A DNA stretch of 64,000 nt from Blattamonas nauphoetae (lineage: Eukaryota > Preaxostyla > Oxymonadida), in NCBI GenBank assembly GCA_033064195.1, contig JARBJD010000030.1, positions 62,001 through 126,000 on the forward strand. The letters are read 5' to 3'. The notes under the pieces are model-generated. The model saw only the letters and a list, made by a program, of their open reading frames with translations, was not told the DNA's origin and searched no databases. Numbering within the stretch: position 1 is the first letter of the stretch; each line of letters starts with the position of its first letter. The position numbers were made by a program, and so were the translations under genes. Of the stretch, positions 20,665-32,596 are shown piece after piece.

Positions 20665-21690
20665 AGTAGTTTTAGGTTGATCACGCATGAATCATGTGAA
20701 AAAATGATGAATCAATAGCTAATACGAAGTTTCAGGAGATGTGAGACAACAAAGAAAAACAGAATCGAAAATTAAGTGATCAGAAGAGATTTAAGGAGAA
20801 AAATAAGAGTGGGGAGGCCTGTTCATTCCAATTGCATCGACCGACGAGTTCGGGTGTGAAGATGGGGACAGCTGCAGTGAAGTTCTGCATCTGTTCTGCC
20901 CACACTCGGTCTACAAAGAAGAGGGGCAGCTGTCGGGCTCAACTCTTCACTCGCAGATTGAAGGTTTTCTAGCAGATTCTGCCCAACAACCATGACAGAT
21001 ATCAACGATTGGTCGAGTAGTGGCAAACACAGAAGAAACATAATCTTTCTCGTCTGCCGTGTCATCACTTCGTCTTTTCATCTCCTCCAGATCCAATCCG
21101 CAATAAAGAAGACACCGAGCGGTCACTCATCCTCTGAATCCTCTTCCAGATTGGCGTAAGGGCGGATCCAAATTTGTTGCCAAGATTGTTGAAGAGGCCG
21201 ATGAGATTGAGGAACTCGACGAGGGGAAGTATCACGTGCTGTTCGAAGTTGTGGTACGACAAAGAGTACGCCCGAAAACAGCGGTCCATCTCAACGGGCG
21301 GGCGGAAGGAAAGGCAGCGACGACGTATCGTTCGGTGGATAACGTTCCGAAAACACAGGAGCTGCAGGAGAGGAAGACAAAGACAGAGCTGCTGATGGAC
21401 GAGAGCGTCCGGCTGCTGTCGGAGTTGCAGTTGAAAGATAGTGAACGACTTGTTCCAACAACACGCTGTAAGTGGTGAGGTCTCATCTCACCCTCACGCA
21501 TCACAACGAAGGAGCGCGTGTTGAAGCTGATTGGCGAAGACAGGACACTTGCGAGAGAAGCAGACGAGCGCATTCTGATTACAGCAACGAAACAAGCGAT
21601 AACGAAGAAGAAAGATCCCAACACTGAGATGGAGAACGCAGCTGCCATTGAGAAGAACAGAATCGAGCGAGTACGAGAGTAGCTAATATT
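20665..21690 (+). pseudogene. Decayed coiled-coil gene, copy B
   Basis: A diverged duplicate of the region at 7377-9290. Shared segments include the lead-in GTTTTAGGTTGATCACGC, an exon-like part near 20860-21070, LQERKTKTELLMDESVRLLS (about 21358-21420) and a following part rich in Glu, Arg and Lys. Frame changes and stops interrupt it. It is cargo of the 5.25-kb TIR element. Confidence 0.6.
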
Positions 21691-21699
21691 TGGGCGTCT

Positions 21700-23441
21700 G
21701 AAGGCACAGGAAGACGAAGAAGTGGTTGGGGTCGAGGTGGGGAACTTGCAGGGCGGGGGAAACTTTGATTGGAGAGTTCTTGGCGGACGAGGTGGAGGTG
21801 AGGGTGTTGTTGAGTGGAGTGGGTGGATGGCGAGACGAGGACGGGACGTTGGAGTGGGTGGGTGTGAATTGGCTGTACGAGGGAGACGTGGGGGTTCGAG
21901 TGGTTGATGTTTTGGTTCCTCCGCGCCCTGTTGATCATCAGCTCGCTTTCCAATATCTATTTGTGTCCAGCATCATCCCAGTTCAGCTCGAACAGATCTC
22001 CGTCGGGGAGGATGCGTCCGTTCTGAAAGAACATTGCGTTCAGCTTGCTTTTCATGACACGTCCACCTGGCATCATCAGAAACGACGAGTCGAACGAACA
22101 CTGCGGATAGAGGAGAGGAAGGATGGAGAACGCGAAGTTTGCATATCCTCCTCCGTTCCCTCGCATGTCCAGAATCAGATGGCGGATGGGGTCGGGCGGG
22201 TGTGGTGTTCGTGTCCAGACTCGTCTTCGTCCAATTGAAGTCGCATTGTTTCTTTTACGTGTTTGAGACGTCATTCACAGCGCTGTGGAGGCCGAGGTCG
22301 TGACAGTCTGCGAGGTGCTTGATGGCAAGCAGAAGCTCTTGCTCGAACTGCGATGGGGGAGAGGCAATGAAGGACGGGATTCGGACGACAGCAGCTGTTC
22401 ATTCGATGTCGTCGGGGGAGAGCGAGCGGAAGATGGATGGCTGTTCGGTTTGGAGATGAGCGAAGTACGAAGCGAGGGAGTCCTTCTCGATCAGAAACGA
22501 CTTCGCAAAGTCTCCGTTCAGAAGGGTGGGGTTGGAAGTGGTGGTTGGTGAGAAGGAGTCGGAGCGGAGAGGGGCTGGAAGAGAGAACGACGACAGAACA
22601 GTTTGGACCTGCTTGTCTTGAGTTGTGTCTTCAGTACATGTTTGCTTTGAGGAAGCGCTGTTGTGGTGGTTGGAAAGCAGGAACAGTCCTTCCCTCGCAC
22701 AGTCATCACATTCTTCTCAAACATGTGCTTCGAGTTCTCGCAGCACTCGCGACACCTCTCGACTAGCTTCAAGTGAGGATGAGTGGCAGGCGAGTTCTGT
22801 GTCGGAGCGAGTCGCTGGTGTAATGTTTGTGTGATCTTTCCACGACTGAGTTCCTGCTCAATCCTCGCGTTGGACATCACAAGTGGAGGGATCTCGATGA
22901 TCTCCTATTCTTCGTCTTCATCTGTATTGGGTACGAAGTAGCATCCCACATCGCTTGTGGATAGATGGAGATCAGTCTGAAGTGTGGGGACGTGATGGTG
23001 GACGACCAGAGAGGCAAGGCTTGAAAAGATGAGCGAGAAGGGGCATACATCAACAGTATCCATCCACTCTTCAATGTTTACGTCGTGTTTCACCGATTTC
23101 TGGAAATTCTTGCGCTTTTGGTTGAACAATCCAAAGAATTATTTGAGTTGGTTGAGGGTGCTTCTCTGCGAGGCTTCTCCAGCGTCTGGGGCTTTATCAT
23201 GGTTTTGTTTCACGCGAGATTGAATCTCAGAAGAAGATTGCGGAAGCCAGCGAATTTTAAAGACAATAGCGTGCTCGTTGTCAGTGGAAGAGATTCCAGT
23301 CATGATGGTCGCCAATTCAGTGATTCTTGACTGAGATGGCGGGTACAGAACAAGAAGAAGCGAGAAACAGTCAAAATTGGAGGCTGAGGACACTTTTTCC
23401 AACTCGGATGATCTGATGAGCAGCACCGATAGATGTGTCAA
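21700..23441 (-). pseudogene. Decayed S41-family peptidase gene
   Basis: On the minus strand near 22180 the sequence IRHLILDMRGNGGGYANFAF matches the signature core of S41 (C-terminal processing/tricorn-type) serine peptidases, LDLRGNGGG. Further coding remnants follow upstream in changing frames: 23441-23139 (ATIMTGISSTDNEHAIVFKI), 23129-22905 (SVKHDVNIEEWMDTVDVCPF) and 22880-22640 with several Cys (ERCRECCENSKHMF). Stops and frame changes between them show decay. It faces the coiled-coil pseudogene tail to tail inside the TIR element. Confidence 0.6.
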
Positions 23442-24939
23442 TTTCAGATCTGAGAGGAAACGGCAGAACTATGCTAAAATGCGAAAATAGTTCGGGAAGT
23501 GTGGATTGTGTATGACCGTCACGAAACCTAGACATGTAGAGAAACATAACAACATTTTGAACAATGAAAAATATGTGTTTGAAGATCTAACACAAACCGA
23601 GAAAAGACAGCGTGGATAGCTGTATGGTACTCAAAATTATAGTCTGAGCCAGCTCGTTGAACTATCTATCTCAACTTGGTGACTTCGCCCTTGAAGTTAG
23701 TTTGGTTGGCTTGAAACGGTGGGGGTGTGATTGAGAGTGGATTCGAATGTGGGTTATCTGACACGTTTGTTTGGCATTCACACGATCATCTGGTTGGAGA
23801 TATGATTGACCCACACATGTGCTCCTCTGTTGTCCATGTTCACAGAGTACTCATCAGCAGACCAGGCCTTTGAATTATCAGTAGCCTCGCTTCGTCCGTT
23901 CTTGTCAGAGTGGCCACCGAGGGCTGTTTCAGTTCTTCATTGATTGTGGAGAGTATTGAAAGGTCGAGAAGACGTATTTGATGAAGTATGCGAGGTGAGT
24001 TAGAGAGTGAATGATGGAAGTGTCCGACACGCTTTCAGGCTCCTTCTGTCACAAAGAATGAGCAAGTTCGAACAGGATCGCATGGACTGACAGGTGATTG
24101 TCGGAATATGTCAGGGTTCTTGTGACTCACTTAATCAGCAGAAAAATCTCTTCTCTCCACTCTTATTCTCCTTGGTTCACTTCCTTCATGTTTTTCTCAT
24201 CCGTTCGTGTCTTCGACATTCTTTGAATCTCTTCCTTTCGTTGGAAGGTGGAACGAGAATCGGCTTTGAGATGCAAAGAAAGGGTTTCTGACAACTGTGT
24301 ATTACTCTGATCTTTCAATGAACTCCCCCTCACCTGTGATAATGTGTGATTTTCGTCACTTCTTCATTCATTCATTTTTCTCCACTTCAGCTTTGTCTCT
24401 CCTCCCTCCTCTTTCGCTCACCGGCATAAACCCGGCTTGGCAACAAGTGACTAAGACAGATCAGACAACAATGTGGTATGTCTTATTTGGCTTGAACTTT
24501 TCACTTTTCATTGCGTTATCTTTCAACTTTTGATCTAACTTTTCATGTTGCTTTCGTTTTTTCGCCTCAGATCCTCATCAAAGAAGAGAGAGAACGCGAT
24601 CATGTTCTCAGATGGTCTGTGTATATATCATCTATTAATTCCTATCTTGTGTTTAGACATTTATTTCCAATGACAACCATGGTGAAGAAAACATGCAGAA
24701 CGTCTCGATGAGATGAACGATCCAAGACCGATCACGTGAACCGATTGAATTACTGAGACATCAAGCGTTTTCTCAATTCGGGTCAGGGTGAGCCGGATCT
24801 GCACGGAGACTGATCTTTTGCATTGCTCGTTCCAGAATATTGTCGAAGATGGAGGCGTCGCGATGATCAGGAGAGAGCGGCTTTTATATTGCCAATTCAT
24901 CGTTTTCATTCGTTTTTTCTCTCTTTTTCAAATTAAATG
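23442..24939. other. No gene recognised
   Basis: Interior of the TIR element. Short frames only, some flanked by pyrimidine tracts and CAG that could be exon borders, but no protein-like segment longer than about 25 residues stands out. Confidence 0.35.
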
Positions 24940-25283
24940 AGTTGTAATCGAGCAATAAATGAATCATGAATAAAATGGTCTTTCAACAGTTCCCCATTTT
25001 TGCATTTTTCAGGTTGATCAACTCATAAAGATTGACCTTCATCTCCTCCCACCGGTGTTTGCACAAACTATAACAGCGAGGATGGATTCATCTTCCCCTA
25101 ATCTTTCACTTTTTCGTGGACATTTGATTTCTTTGGATTTGAGGGGTTTTTTGGCATACCCTGATATAGTTCGCCGATCGACCTCATCAAACATGATCGG
25201 ATGATCGTGACATTCTCTGTGACGATCTCGACAGTATTCTCAACATTTTGAAAATAAAACGTGTTCACATCGATATCCGACAA
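24940..25283 (-). mobile_element. Polinton margin fragment inside the TIR element
   Basis: The stretch from about 24950 to 25170 aligns with 11535-11740 in the same orientation, including AACTCATAAAGATTGACCTT and the C-terminal coding tail GMPKNPSNPKKSNVHEKVKD. It is a short, broken fossil piece of a related element, carried just inside the right end of the transposon. Confidence 0.75.
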
Positions 25284-25439
25284 TTTATTACGAGAGAATA
25301 GCCTCGTTGAACAATCAAGTCACAACACACCACGATCACCTGTGGCCCAGAAAGTCCACTCGTGCCTTCAATTCTCTTTTTTTATCAAAACAAGGTAGAA
25401 CACAGAACTAAAAATGTTTGATCGTCAAGATAAAAATGA

Positions 25440-25770
25440 ACTGTAAGATCTGGTACATGAATGTGTTTTATCACGTCAAACCTTGTTTCACTTCACAATT
25501 TTGATCTCTAAATTAACATTTTTGCTCTAATCTTTGATAAAACACACTGGTGTACCAACGAGACTCAATCTGAAATGATCGGTGAGATCTGGTACATGAA
25601 TGTGTTTTATCGTTTAGTTTTCACTTCACTCGCTTTTTATTTCTCTCGTTTTCAGAAATTTTGTTGAACCCGTTCATAAGGTGAAGTGGTGTACCAACAA
25701 AACACAAAGAATCAAGATCGCTCCGATCTGGTACGTCATTTCACCTTATCGTTTCATTCTCACTTCATTT
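25440..25770. repeat. Array of long palindromes, right part
   Basis: Continuation of the array at 19440-20106 beyond the inserted element: a half-unit near 25450, full units near 25530-25605 (GATAAAACACACTGGTGTAC ... GGTACATGAATGTGTTTTAT) and 25675-25750 (arms TAAGGTGAAGTGGTGTACC and GGTACGTCATTTCACCTTA). Confidence 0.75.
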
Positions 25771-27600
25771 ACATTTTAGTACTCTAATTTTGTGAAATTT
25801 AGATGAAGATGTTCATCAAACTCAATACTTTCCCACAATTTTCACTTTTTCCATTTCACCATTCACTATCATACTTGCCCACTTCATTGTTGCTTCTTTC
25901 ACATTCTTTTGTTCCAATTAAGCGAAAAAATTGATGAAAACTGAGCTATTGTGATGTGCTGAAGAGCGACAACGGTCGCCAAAAGTGTGTGTGAGATTGG
26001 TGAAGTGACGAGGAAAGTCGAAGTAATTAAAGTGAAAACCAGACGAGCGAAATGAGCAGTGAAAAGCGTTGAAGTGGTTGTGCATGAAACAAACAAGATC
26101 AAAAGTTGAGTGTGAGAAACATGAAAAACCAACATTATGAAAAAACTAGTCGTCAAAAGTGTCGCGAAAATTCAGTACTCCCTCCTCGAAAGGTGAGAAA
26201 GAAGATGTGATGTGAGAAAATCGGGGCAAAAATCGATATGAGTGAAAAGTTGGTGAAAATGTGGTGCAAAAAAGGTGCGTTCAAAAAAAGACGACTATGA
26301 AGGTGAGGTGATCGGGAACCTAGGAAAAGCGTCGGAAGGACGCAAATGTGAAGATTTTGAAAAATCTAACGTAAAAAACGAAAACTGACGAAAAAAGTGG
26401 TGAAAGATGACGTGAAAAAGTGAGGTTGAAAAGTGTCACCAAAAGGCGACTCCGAGCGAAATGAAGTGTAAAAACGTAAAAAGGAGGAAAAAGTGATCCT
26501 AAAAAGTGATGTCCTGAAAGCGCACACATTTTTTTTAAAAATCGGAGAAACTCGAAAAATGGAATGTGGGTTGATCAAGAAAAATCCCGATCCGGCTTGA
26601 TCTAACCAAAAATCCCAAAAGTGTTTTTTATCGCGAATTTCACCTTCTGAAATCGATTTTGTAATTTTAGAAGGTGTTTGAGGTGGATTTGAGCCATATA
26701 GCAGCAGTTTTAAGCAAGTTCTGAAAATCGACTTTTTCGACCTTTTTTCGACCACAGTTCGGTACGTAGCTCCACGAATTCTCAACCGATTTTCATCGGG
26801 ATTGTTTTGATCGATGACTCACATCGTCCTCGACATTTTAGAAATTTTTTCGATTTTTTTCGAAGTGGTTCTCAAGTTGGATTCACTTTGTTAGAGTTCA
26901 AAAGTGAAAAACCATCGAAAAAAGTGACAACATTTTTGGAATATGACAAAAATTTGCTTCAAAATTGACACTTAAAATGAGGTCGAAATATTGAACATAT
27001 TTTTGGAATTTAGGTCAAATATTGGCATCGTTGAAATGGCCTAAATTCCTTTTAATACAAGATTTAGAAATGATCAATCGGAATTGACATTCATCTTTGG
27101 TTTTCAACGATTATTCCAATGTGGTTCCCAAATCGTCTACTATACTACTATTCCCAACCAAACATCACCAAATAAGAAAACCATGTTCGTCCTTCGCAGG
27201 AAACTGAACCTGTTATTCGCCTTGTGGATGGTTATTGCAAACTACAGTCAAGAAGGTTAATCTGCAACAACGCAATGTGAGAGAAATGATGTTCACACGT
27301 CGTTTATCCTCTTCTTTGGAGAGTTCTGAGTGGTGATTTTCGACGCCAACAGCTAAATAAGTCTCGATGGGATATGCGGGAAGAAATTGTCCGATTGGGG
27401 GATTGATCAGAACTCCTTCACGACGAGGCAAATTCATCTCCCAATTGGAGTTTCACTCACATTTTTGGGTATTAAACACTGAAATCTGGTGATATTACTG
27501 AGGTGAACGGAAAGACAGAGAAAAGTGAGAAACGTGAAATGCGAGTGTTGAGATCAGGTTTCGTAGAGTTGAAAACCTGATGGTACCACGCTTAATCGTT
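25771..27600. other. No gene recognised; AAAAAGTGA-rich tract
   Basis: Between about 25920 and 26980 the plus strand is purine-rich with many GAAAAAGTG and AAAAAGTGA repeats, which opens spurious Phe/Ser-rich frames on the minus strand. No protein homology or RNA signature was seen up to the Tc1 element. Confidence 0.45.
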
Positions 27601-27635
27601 TGAGGCCCCCATTTTCATTCCGTTCATGCATTTAG

Positions 27636-28873
27636 AACACGAAACGAAGACGACGTATCGGGCAGGGGAAAAAGAACGAAGTCCTGATCTTGTGGAGGCA
27701 CGGTAAATCTCCGACGAGAATTGCAAAAAAGCTCCATCTTCCCGAAGGAACAGTGCACTCTATGATTTCTCGATTCAGGCACAAACAGACGTCTACCACA
27801 CCACGGGGAAGGAAGAGGAAGACAACGGAAACTCAAGATGCCGCGATTGTCCGGATCATCGAATCGAATAGATTTGCATCTAGATGGGAAATTAAAAAGG
27901 AAATCAAGAGCAAACTGAAACTAGACATCTCCGAGTGGACAATCGTTGATCGTGCGAGGGAAGCTGGAATGCAACAGCGATTGGCTGCCCGGAAACCGTT
28001 GTTGAGGGAAGTCAATCGGGACAAGCGTTTGAGCTTCGCTTCTTCTCACGTGTCATGGACTTTCGCCCAGTGGACAGGAGTTCTTTGGTCTGACGAGTGC
28101 ACGATCCAAATGAATGAGCCACGAGGAAAAGTCTCCGTCTGGAGGAGAGAGGACGAAAAAAATCATAGAAACTGCGTATTACATACAGTTAAGCACAGTG
28201 CCAAAGTGAACGTGTGGGGAGCGATCGGATGGAAGGGGATGGGGAGTCTTGTGTTCATCACCGGTAACTTGACGAAAGAACAATACCTAAAAATCCTGAA
28301 ACAGAACCTGTTGGATAATCTAGAACAATGCTGCTCCAAACCTTCAGTGTTCATGCACGACAACAGCCCAATCCATACGTCACAGGTGATTTCTGAGTGA
28401 CTGGAGATGAACGATGTAGCGACCTTGGACTGGCCACCCCAGAGTCCCGACTTAAATCCAATCGAAAATATTTGGAGGATGCTTAAAACAAAACTAAATA
28501 AAGAAACGATCCATACTGTTGATGACCTCAAGGGTCACATTCAAAGAATCTGGCGGTACCACTTGCTGGACGGCGTTCGAAATGCGATACGAAGTTTAGA
28601 TGAGAGAATGGTGCATGTTGTGAAGAGTAGCGGCACCTGGACACGTTGGTAGCATGATGGGAGGATGATCATCCCATGTTGTTTATTTTTCTCGACACGT
28701 CACCATGCTTGTCTCTCAGCTTCTCTTTTACGAAACAGTCATATCCAAAAAAGACATGAAATGAAGGACATTTGCGAAAAGGACGCTTCTGTCGTGCTTG
28801 CAGTTTCACCTTTCCGACTGTAAATGTGGAAAAATTTTTGAAAACTTGGGACAGCAAGCCCCCGTACCACTTA
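27636..28873 (+). mobile_element. Tc1/mariner transposon, transposase with one in-frame TGA
   Basis: The transposase reads from about 27636 to 28652 in one frame. Its N-terminus holds paired helix-turn-helix motifs (GKSPTRIAKKLHLPEGTVHS, then an RGRKRK basic link). The catalytic triad is visible: WSDEC (first Asp), MHDNSPIHTS (second Asp) and DWPPQSPDLNPIENIW (Glu). The spacing between second Asp and Glu is 34 residues, the Tc1 DD34E class. An in-frame TGA at 28398-28400 lies between them, where relatives usually have Trp, and no in-frame ATG starts the frame. The right terminal repeat ends near 28873 (minus strand TACGGGGGCTTGCTGTCCCA). A matching left repeat was not found. Confidence 0.85.
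28815..28873 (-). repeat. Right terminal repeat of Tc1 element
   Basis: Read on the minus strand it begins GGTACGGGGGCTTGCTGTCC and continues CAAGTTTTCAAAAATTTTTC. A close relative in the opposite orientation lies at 29211-29255. Confidence 0.6.
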
Positions 28874-29210
28874 AAAAAAACTTTTGTCTAGTGGATAATT
28901 AGTTGTGAATGAGCATCATTCGGTGGTTGATGACTTGATTTGGTGCCTCTAGAGGAAACACCGCACTTTTTTTCTCTGTTCATTTTCTCACTCTCTAGTC
29001 ATTATATTGAGCGATCGGTGGATTTATTCTGAATAAAAAGGAACAATATGTTGAAAGTTTCTAATAGAAATCAGTTTTGTAACCTAGATCTAATTTTTAC
29101 CACTTTTTTTGTATCTATGATCTATCAGAAAAACTCACAGATTTATGTAGTCAGAGTCCTCCTCATTCACAAAGTTCTCAAAAAAATCGAGATACTTCCT
29201 TTTTAGGAGC

Positions 29211-29255
29211 TGGGGTACGCTCCCAAGTTTTCAAAAAATTTTCCACAAATGGGCT
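29211..29255 (+). repeat. Second Tc1-type terminal repeat, solitary
   Basis: GGGTACGCTCCCAAGTTTTC followed by AAAAAATTTTCCACA matches the terminal repeat at 28815-28873 with a short gap. It points rightward, away from the transposase, and so belongs to another, otherwise unrecognised copy. Confidence 0.6.
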
Positions 29256-29340
29256 CGTCACGTTCCAAGCTCCCATACTCGATGAATCTGCCCCCGCACA
29301 CCATATTTTCGTCTGTTTTGTTGTCTCTGTTGCGCATGCG

Positions 29341-30813
29341 ATGGAGGAGGAAGGAAAATTTGACAAAATTCTGGAAGACATCAGAGAAACAGTGGATCAA
29401 CTCAACATCACAGATTGGATTCCTCTTGTCACTTCTTTTTGCGTGCTGACTCCGTCTTCTTGTCATTCACACGTGTTGGAACAAGTCGCAGAAGTGATAC
29501 TTGTGACGAGACTCCCTTTTATGACTACAACGATTCTGCAAACGACAGTCTGGATTTTGTACTCAATGTCACAAATGGAGGCAGTGAGGATAAAGATATG
29601 GAAGAAAAAACAACCAAACAAGCCATCGGTCGACTTTGAGCGGATTCTGCGGGATATTCACGCGGGCACAACATCGAACCTGCGTGAAGGCTTTGAAAGC
29701 GGAATTAAACGAATCAACCACCAGCACGACGGGTCGATCCCTCCCACATATTGCCGGGTTGTGGTGTTTATTCACAACGGCAGTGTGAACGAAGGAATTC
29801 GCGACACAAACATGATTGGCGCGGTTATCAAACATTGTCGCCAATCAGACCCAACTCATCTTCCTCACAACTCACAACAAAGTCTTTCTCCACGGTCTCC
29901 CTCGTTTCAGCCGCCAAGCAATGATCCATATTCAATATCGGTCCGGTTTGTGATCTCCACTGTGGGCGTTGGGATGCAGACGGCGGAAGAAGAAACCGTG
30001 CTTCGGACGGGTGCATTTCGTGGTGGAGGTGAGTTTAATTAGGCGGCGTCAACTGAAGACGAAGAAATTCGGGATGTGATCCTGAATTTTGTGATGAGCT
30101 GGAAAGTCCGAACAACTCGCCATTTCCCAGTCTCTCTCGTCAGAACGGATGCTCTCGAATAGATCCTGCCCCCACCAAACATTTTATGCCAATCGGAACC
30201 GGCGCCAATTGTGGGAACCCACACTCGAATTATCCGAATGTAGACGTCGCAACTTGTCGACCTGATCGATTTCAACAACGAAGAGGTGTTCTTTGGATCT
30301 ATATTCACATCTGAATCAACAACGGAGCAAGCCAGTGCTTTTAATGAGGAGTTGTGGACAACATCCTCACCGACGTCGGATGGAACAGTGTTTGTTTCGG
30401 TCATGGATCGACAACTGTTAAACGAGGTGAAGGAAGTTGGTGCAATTCTTGTGACTTATCGCGATTTCCACTCGTTGGACTCGGATGCAGTGTTCATTCC
30501 TATCAAAACACGAGTTGTGGTGGAGTCAGGAAGACGGGATTTGAAAGATCCCTTACGCTCGTCTCTTCTGACCACGGCAGCTCAACATGCCACATAGTAT
30601 ACACCCGGCCTGAATCAAGATATCGTGAAATTGGAGGGAAACGAGTCGATGGAGCGACTGAGAACGTTTATGATGTTCTGGATTGCGAACGAGAAACTGA
30701 AAGAAGCAGCGGTGGAAGCAGAGAAAGGAAACGTAAGGAAAGCGAAGGAGATGGCGCAGGAAGCACAGCAAACAGTCCACGCATTCGTAGCGTCTCGTCT
30801 GCTGTCGAAATAG
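29341..30813 (+). pseudogene. Decayed gene, possibly vWA-domain protein
   Basis: Plus-strand remnants: DFERILRDIHAGTTSNLREG, then CRVVVFIHNGSVNEGIRDTN and SVRFVISTVGVGMQ (29630-30010), which alternate beta strands and loops in the way of a von Willebrand factor A fold. After stops come GSIFTSESTTEQASAFNEEL and FVSVMDRQLLNEVKEVGAIL (30286-30590) and a helical end EAEKGNVRKAKEMAQEAQQT (30625-30813). Stops and frame changes separate the blocks, so a broken host gene is likely. The vWA assignment is weak. Confidence 0.45.
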
Positions 30814-30829
30814 CTAGTGTGTTGTGACG

Positions 30830-31704
30830 ATTGATTGAAGTGTCTTCAGAAACTGGTGCGAGCGGTGTGGAAGGAGGATGAAGTGGGGAAGGATCGAAGT
30901 CGCAGTGAGCGATTGATGTGAGCTCATCGGATTCTGGAGGCATGGAGGAGAAGAGGGGAGTAGTAGGGAAGAAAGAGAGAGAATGGAAGACAAAAGAGGA
31001 GTTTGGGTTGAGCACGTCAGACTCGGAGCGGAAAGAGAATAGAAGATGGAGAGGACTTAAGTTCGGAGGGAGAATGAAAAAGGATCATGGGCAGAGTGAG
31101 AGGAAAAATGAAGCGAGTAGAAGAGGAGAGGATGAATGGGAGATGGAAGAGAGGCCAGTTGTGTGGAGTGGTGATTCCACCAAAGAGGATGAGTCGAAAA
31201 GAGAAAGAGGAGGATGCGAAGAAGACTCCGAATGACAAGACTGACATCAGACTGGAATCGAAAGCATCAATAAGATCTGATTATGTTCCACCTGGATTAT
31301 ACATGCCTCTATTAACTTCTTCAAAGTTTTGTTGACCTCATGTCATGTGAATCCCTCTTTTTATTGACTCTTTTACTCAAAATGAACCTAAAAAAACACA
31401 ATGAACGTTCAGAAAGGTGGAATGATGAGAATAAAGTTCTAATTGTTTTCTGACCATGTCAATTGGGTGATGTGGGAAGATCTCCCAATCCCATCTTCTG
31501 GGATTTTGGGGATTGTTGGGAATCGCAATGTGAGTATCATAATGTTGATGAACTATTTGAATGTGGCAAGAATATGGTCGTTTTCCTACATGGGATTTTC
31601 TGGGATCATTCCGTGGAGATAAGGGTTGATCATGGGCAAATCGAATCAGACCACATAAGAACTCCATTTACCGGTTTATTCAGTGGATTGCATTTCATTT
31701 AATG
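30830..31704. other. No gene recognised
   Basis: A GA-rich tract to about 31250 opens charged spurious frames. 31440-31630 contains recurring TGGGATTTT motifs also seen to the right of the next element (34960-35030). No coding or RNA signature is seen. Confidence 0.35.
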
Positions 31705-32596
31705 ATTATTTCTAGGCATGGCTGACCGGCCAAAAGTGCCGGTCAGTGTCACCCGAGAATAAGTAAAAGGGTCAGATCTCAGCAACTCAATAAAAAACAT
31801 TCTATAATCGAGAAATCGGCGAGCAAGCAGATATATTAGTCAATATTTACTAACTGATCCCGTTTGGGAACCTTCTTTCCATTGTTTCTGCTCGCCGGAA
31901 AAAAAGACAGGATGGATCACGACTGTCTCGCGAAATTTGGCTTAAACGAAAACTTTAATCGGAAGCGGTTACACAAATGGTTCATTTTCTCCTCCTCACA
32001 TCTATTTTAGATTGAAACCTCTATGGTATCAACTCTGATCCCTCCTTCGTCTTCATCTCATAAGAGTGTTCATCTTTCACAGTATTCTCCTCTTTTAACT
32101 CTTACATTTTTTCCACAGTGCACATGGTAGTCGGATATCTCGAAAATGAGAAGGAAAGCGTGCTCAGGAAGCTTGCAGCTGACGAAAGAAGTCAGAAGGG
32201 GATGAGTGAAAGAAAGATGCAGATTCCATCAGCTGAAGAAGCAAAGATAAGGAATAGAACACGGAGTGAGAATAAAGAAACAGGAGAAGATGTGAGGTTG
32301 GTTCGAATACACACACAAATCCTGTTCTCTCCGACGATTCCAGAAGAGTCACTTCCCTACAGAATCCGGCAAGACAGTCAACCTCTCCTCCAATGTCCTG
32401 TCAATTCTCGCAGACAGACACAAGATCTGGCACTTTCAGTGGATTTTGATTCGGAGTGTTCGTCGTGTATGCCTCACACCCATTTTAGGGAAATTGCCCC
32501 TCTCGAACATTTGTGGATATTGTTCGAATTAATTTCTTTCGTTATTCTCGTTAACATTCACCTCTCTTCATCCCCGCTCCGTCTTTCTCCTTTCCC

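Larger units (their letters stand above)
20115..25366. mobile_element. GGCA-type TIR element, 5252 bp, 8-bp TSD
   Basis: Left end GGCAAGGGTGGACTTTCTGG followed by GCCA; the right end on the minus strand is GGCACGAGTGGACTTTCTGG followed by GCCA (22 of 24 identical). Exact octamer TTCAATTC flanks it (20107-20114 and 25367-25374). It sits inside the palindrome array and so is younger than it. It shares end design, tRNA-like hairpin position and the sub-right-end motif CGATCACCTGTGGCCCA with the small element at 44838-45319. It carries a tRNA-like hairpin, a decayed coiled-coil gene, a decayed S41 peptidase and, near the right end, a piece related to the Polinton margin. No transposase is seen. 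Confidence 0.85.

Noticed and set aside
19440-25760. CRISPR array formed by the palindromic units
   Set aside because: Units are long inverted repeats with variable loops and uneven spacing, not identical direct repeats with uniform spacers, and no cas-like genes are present.
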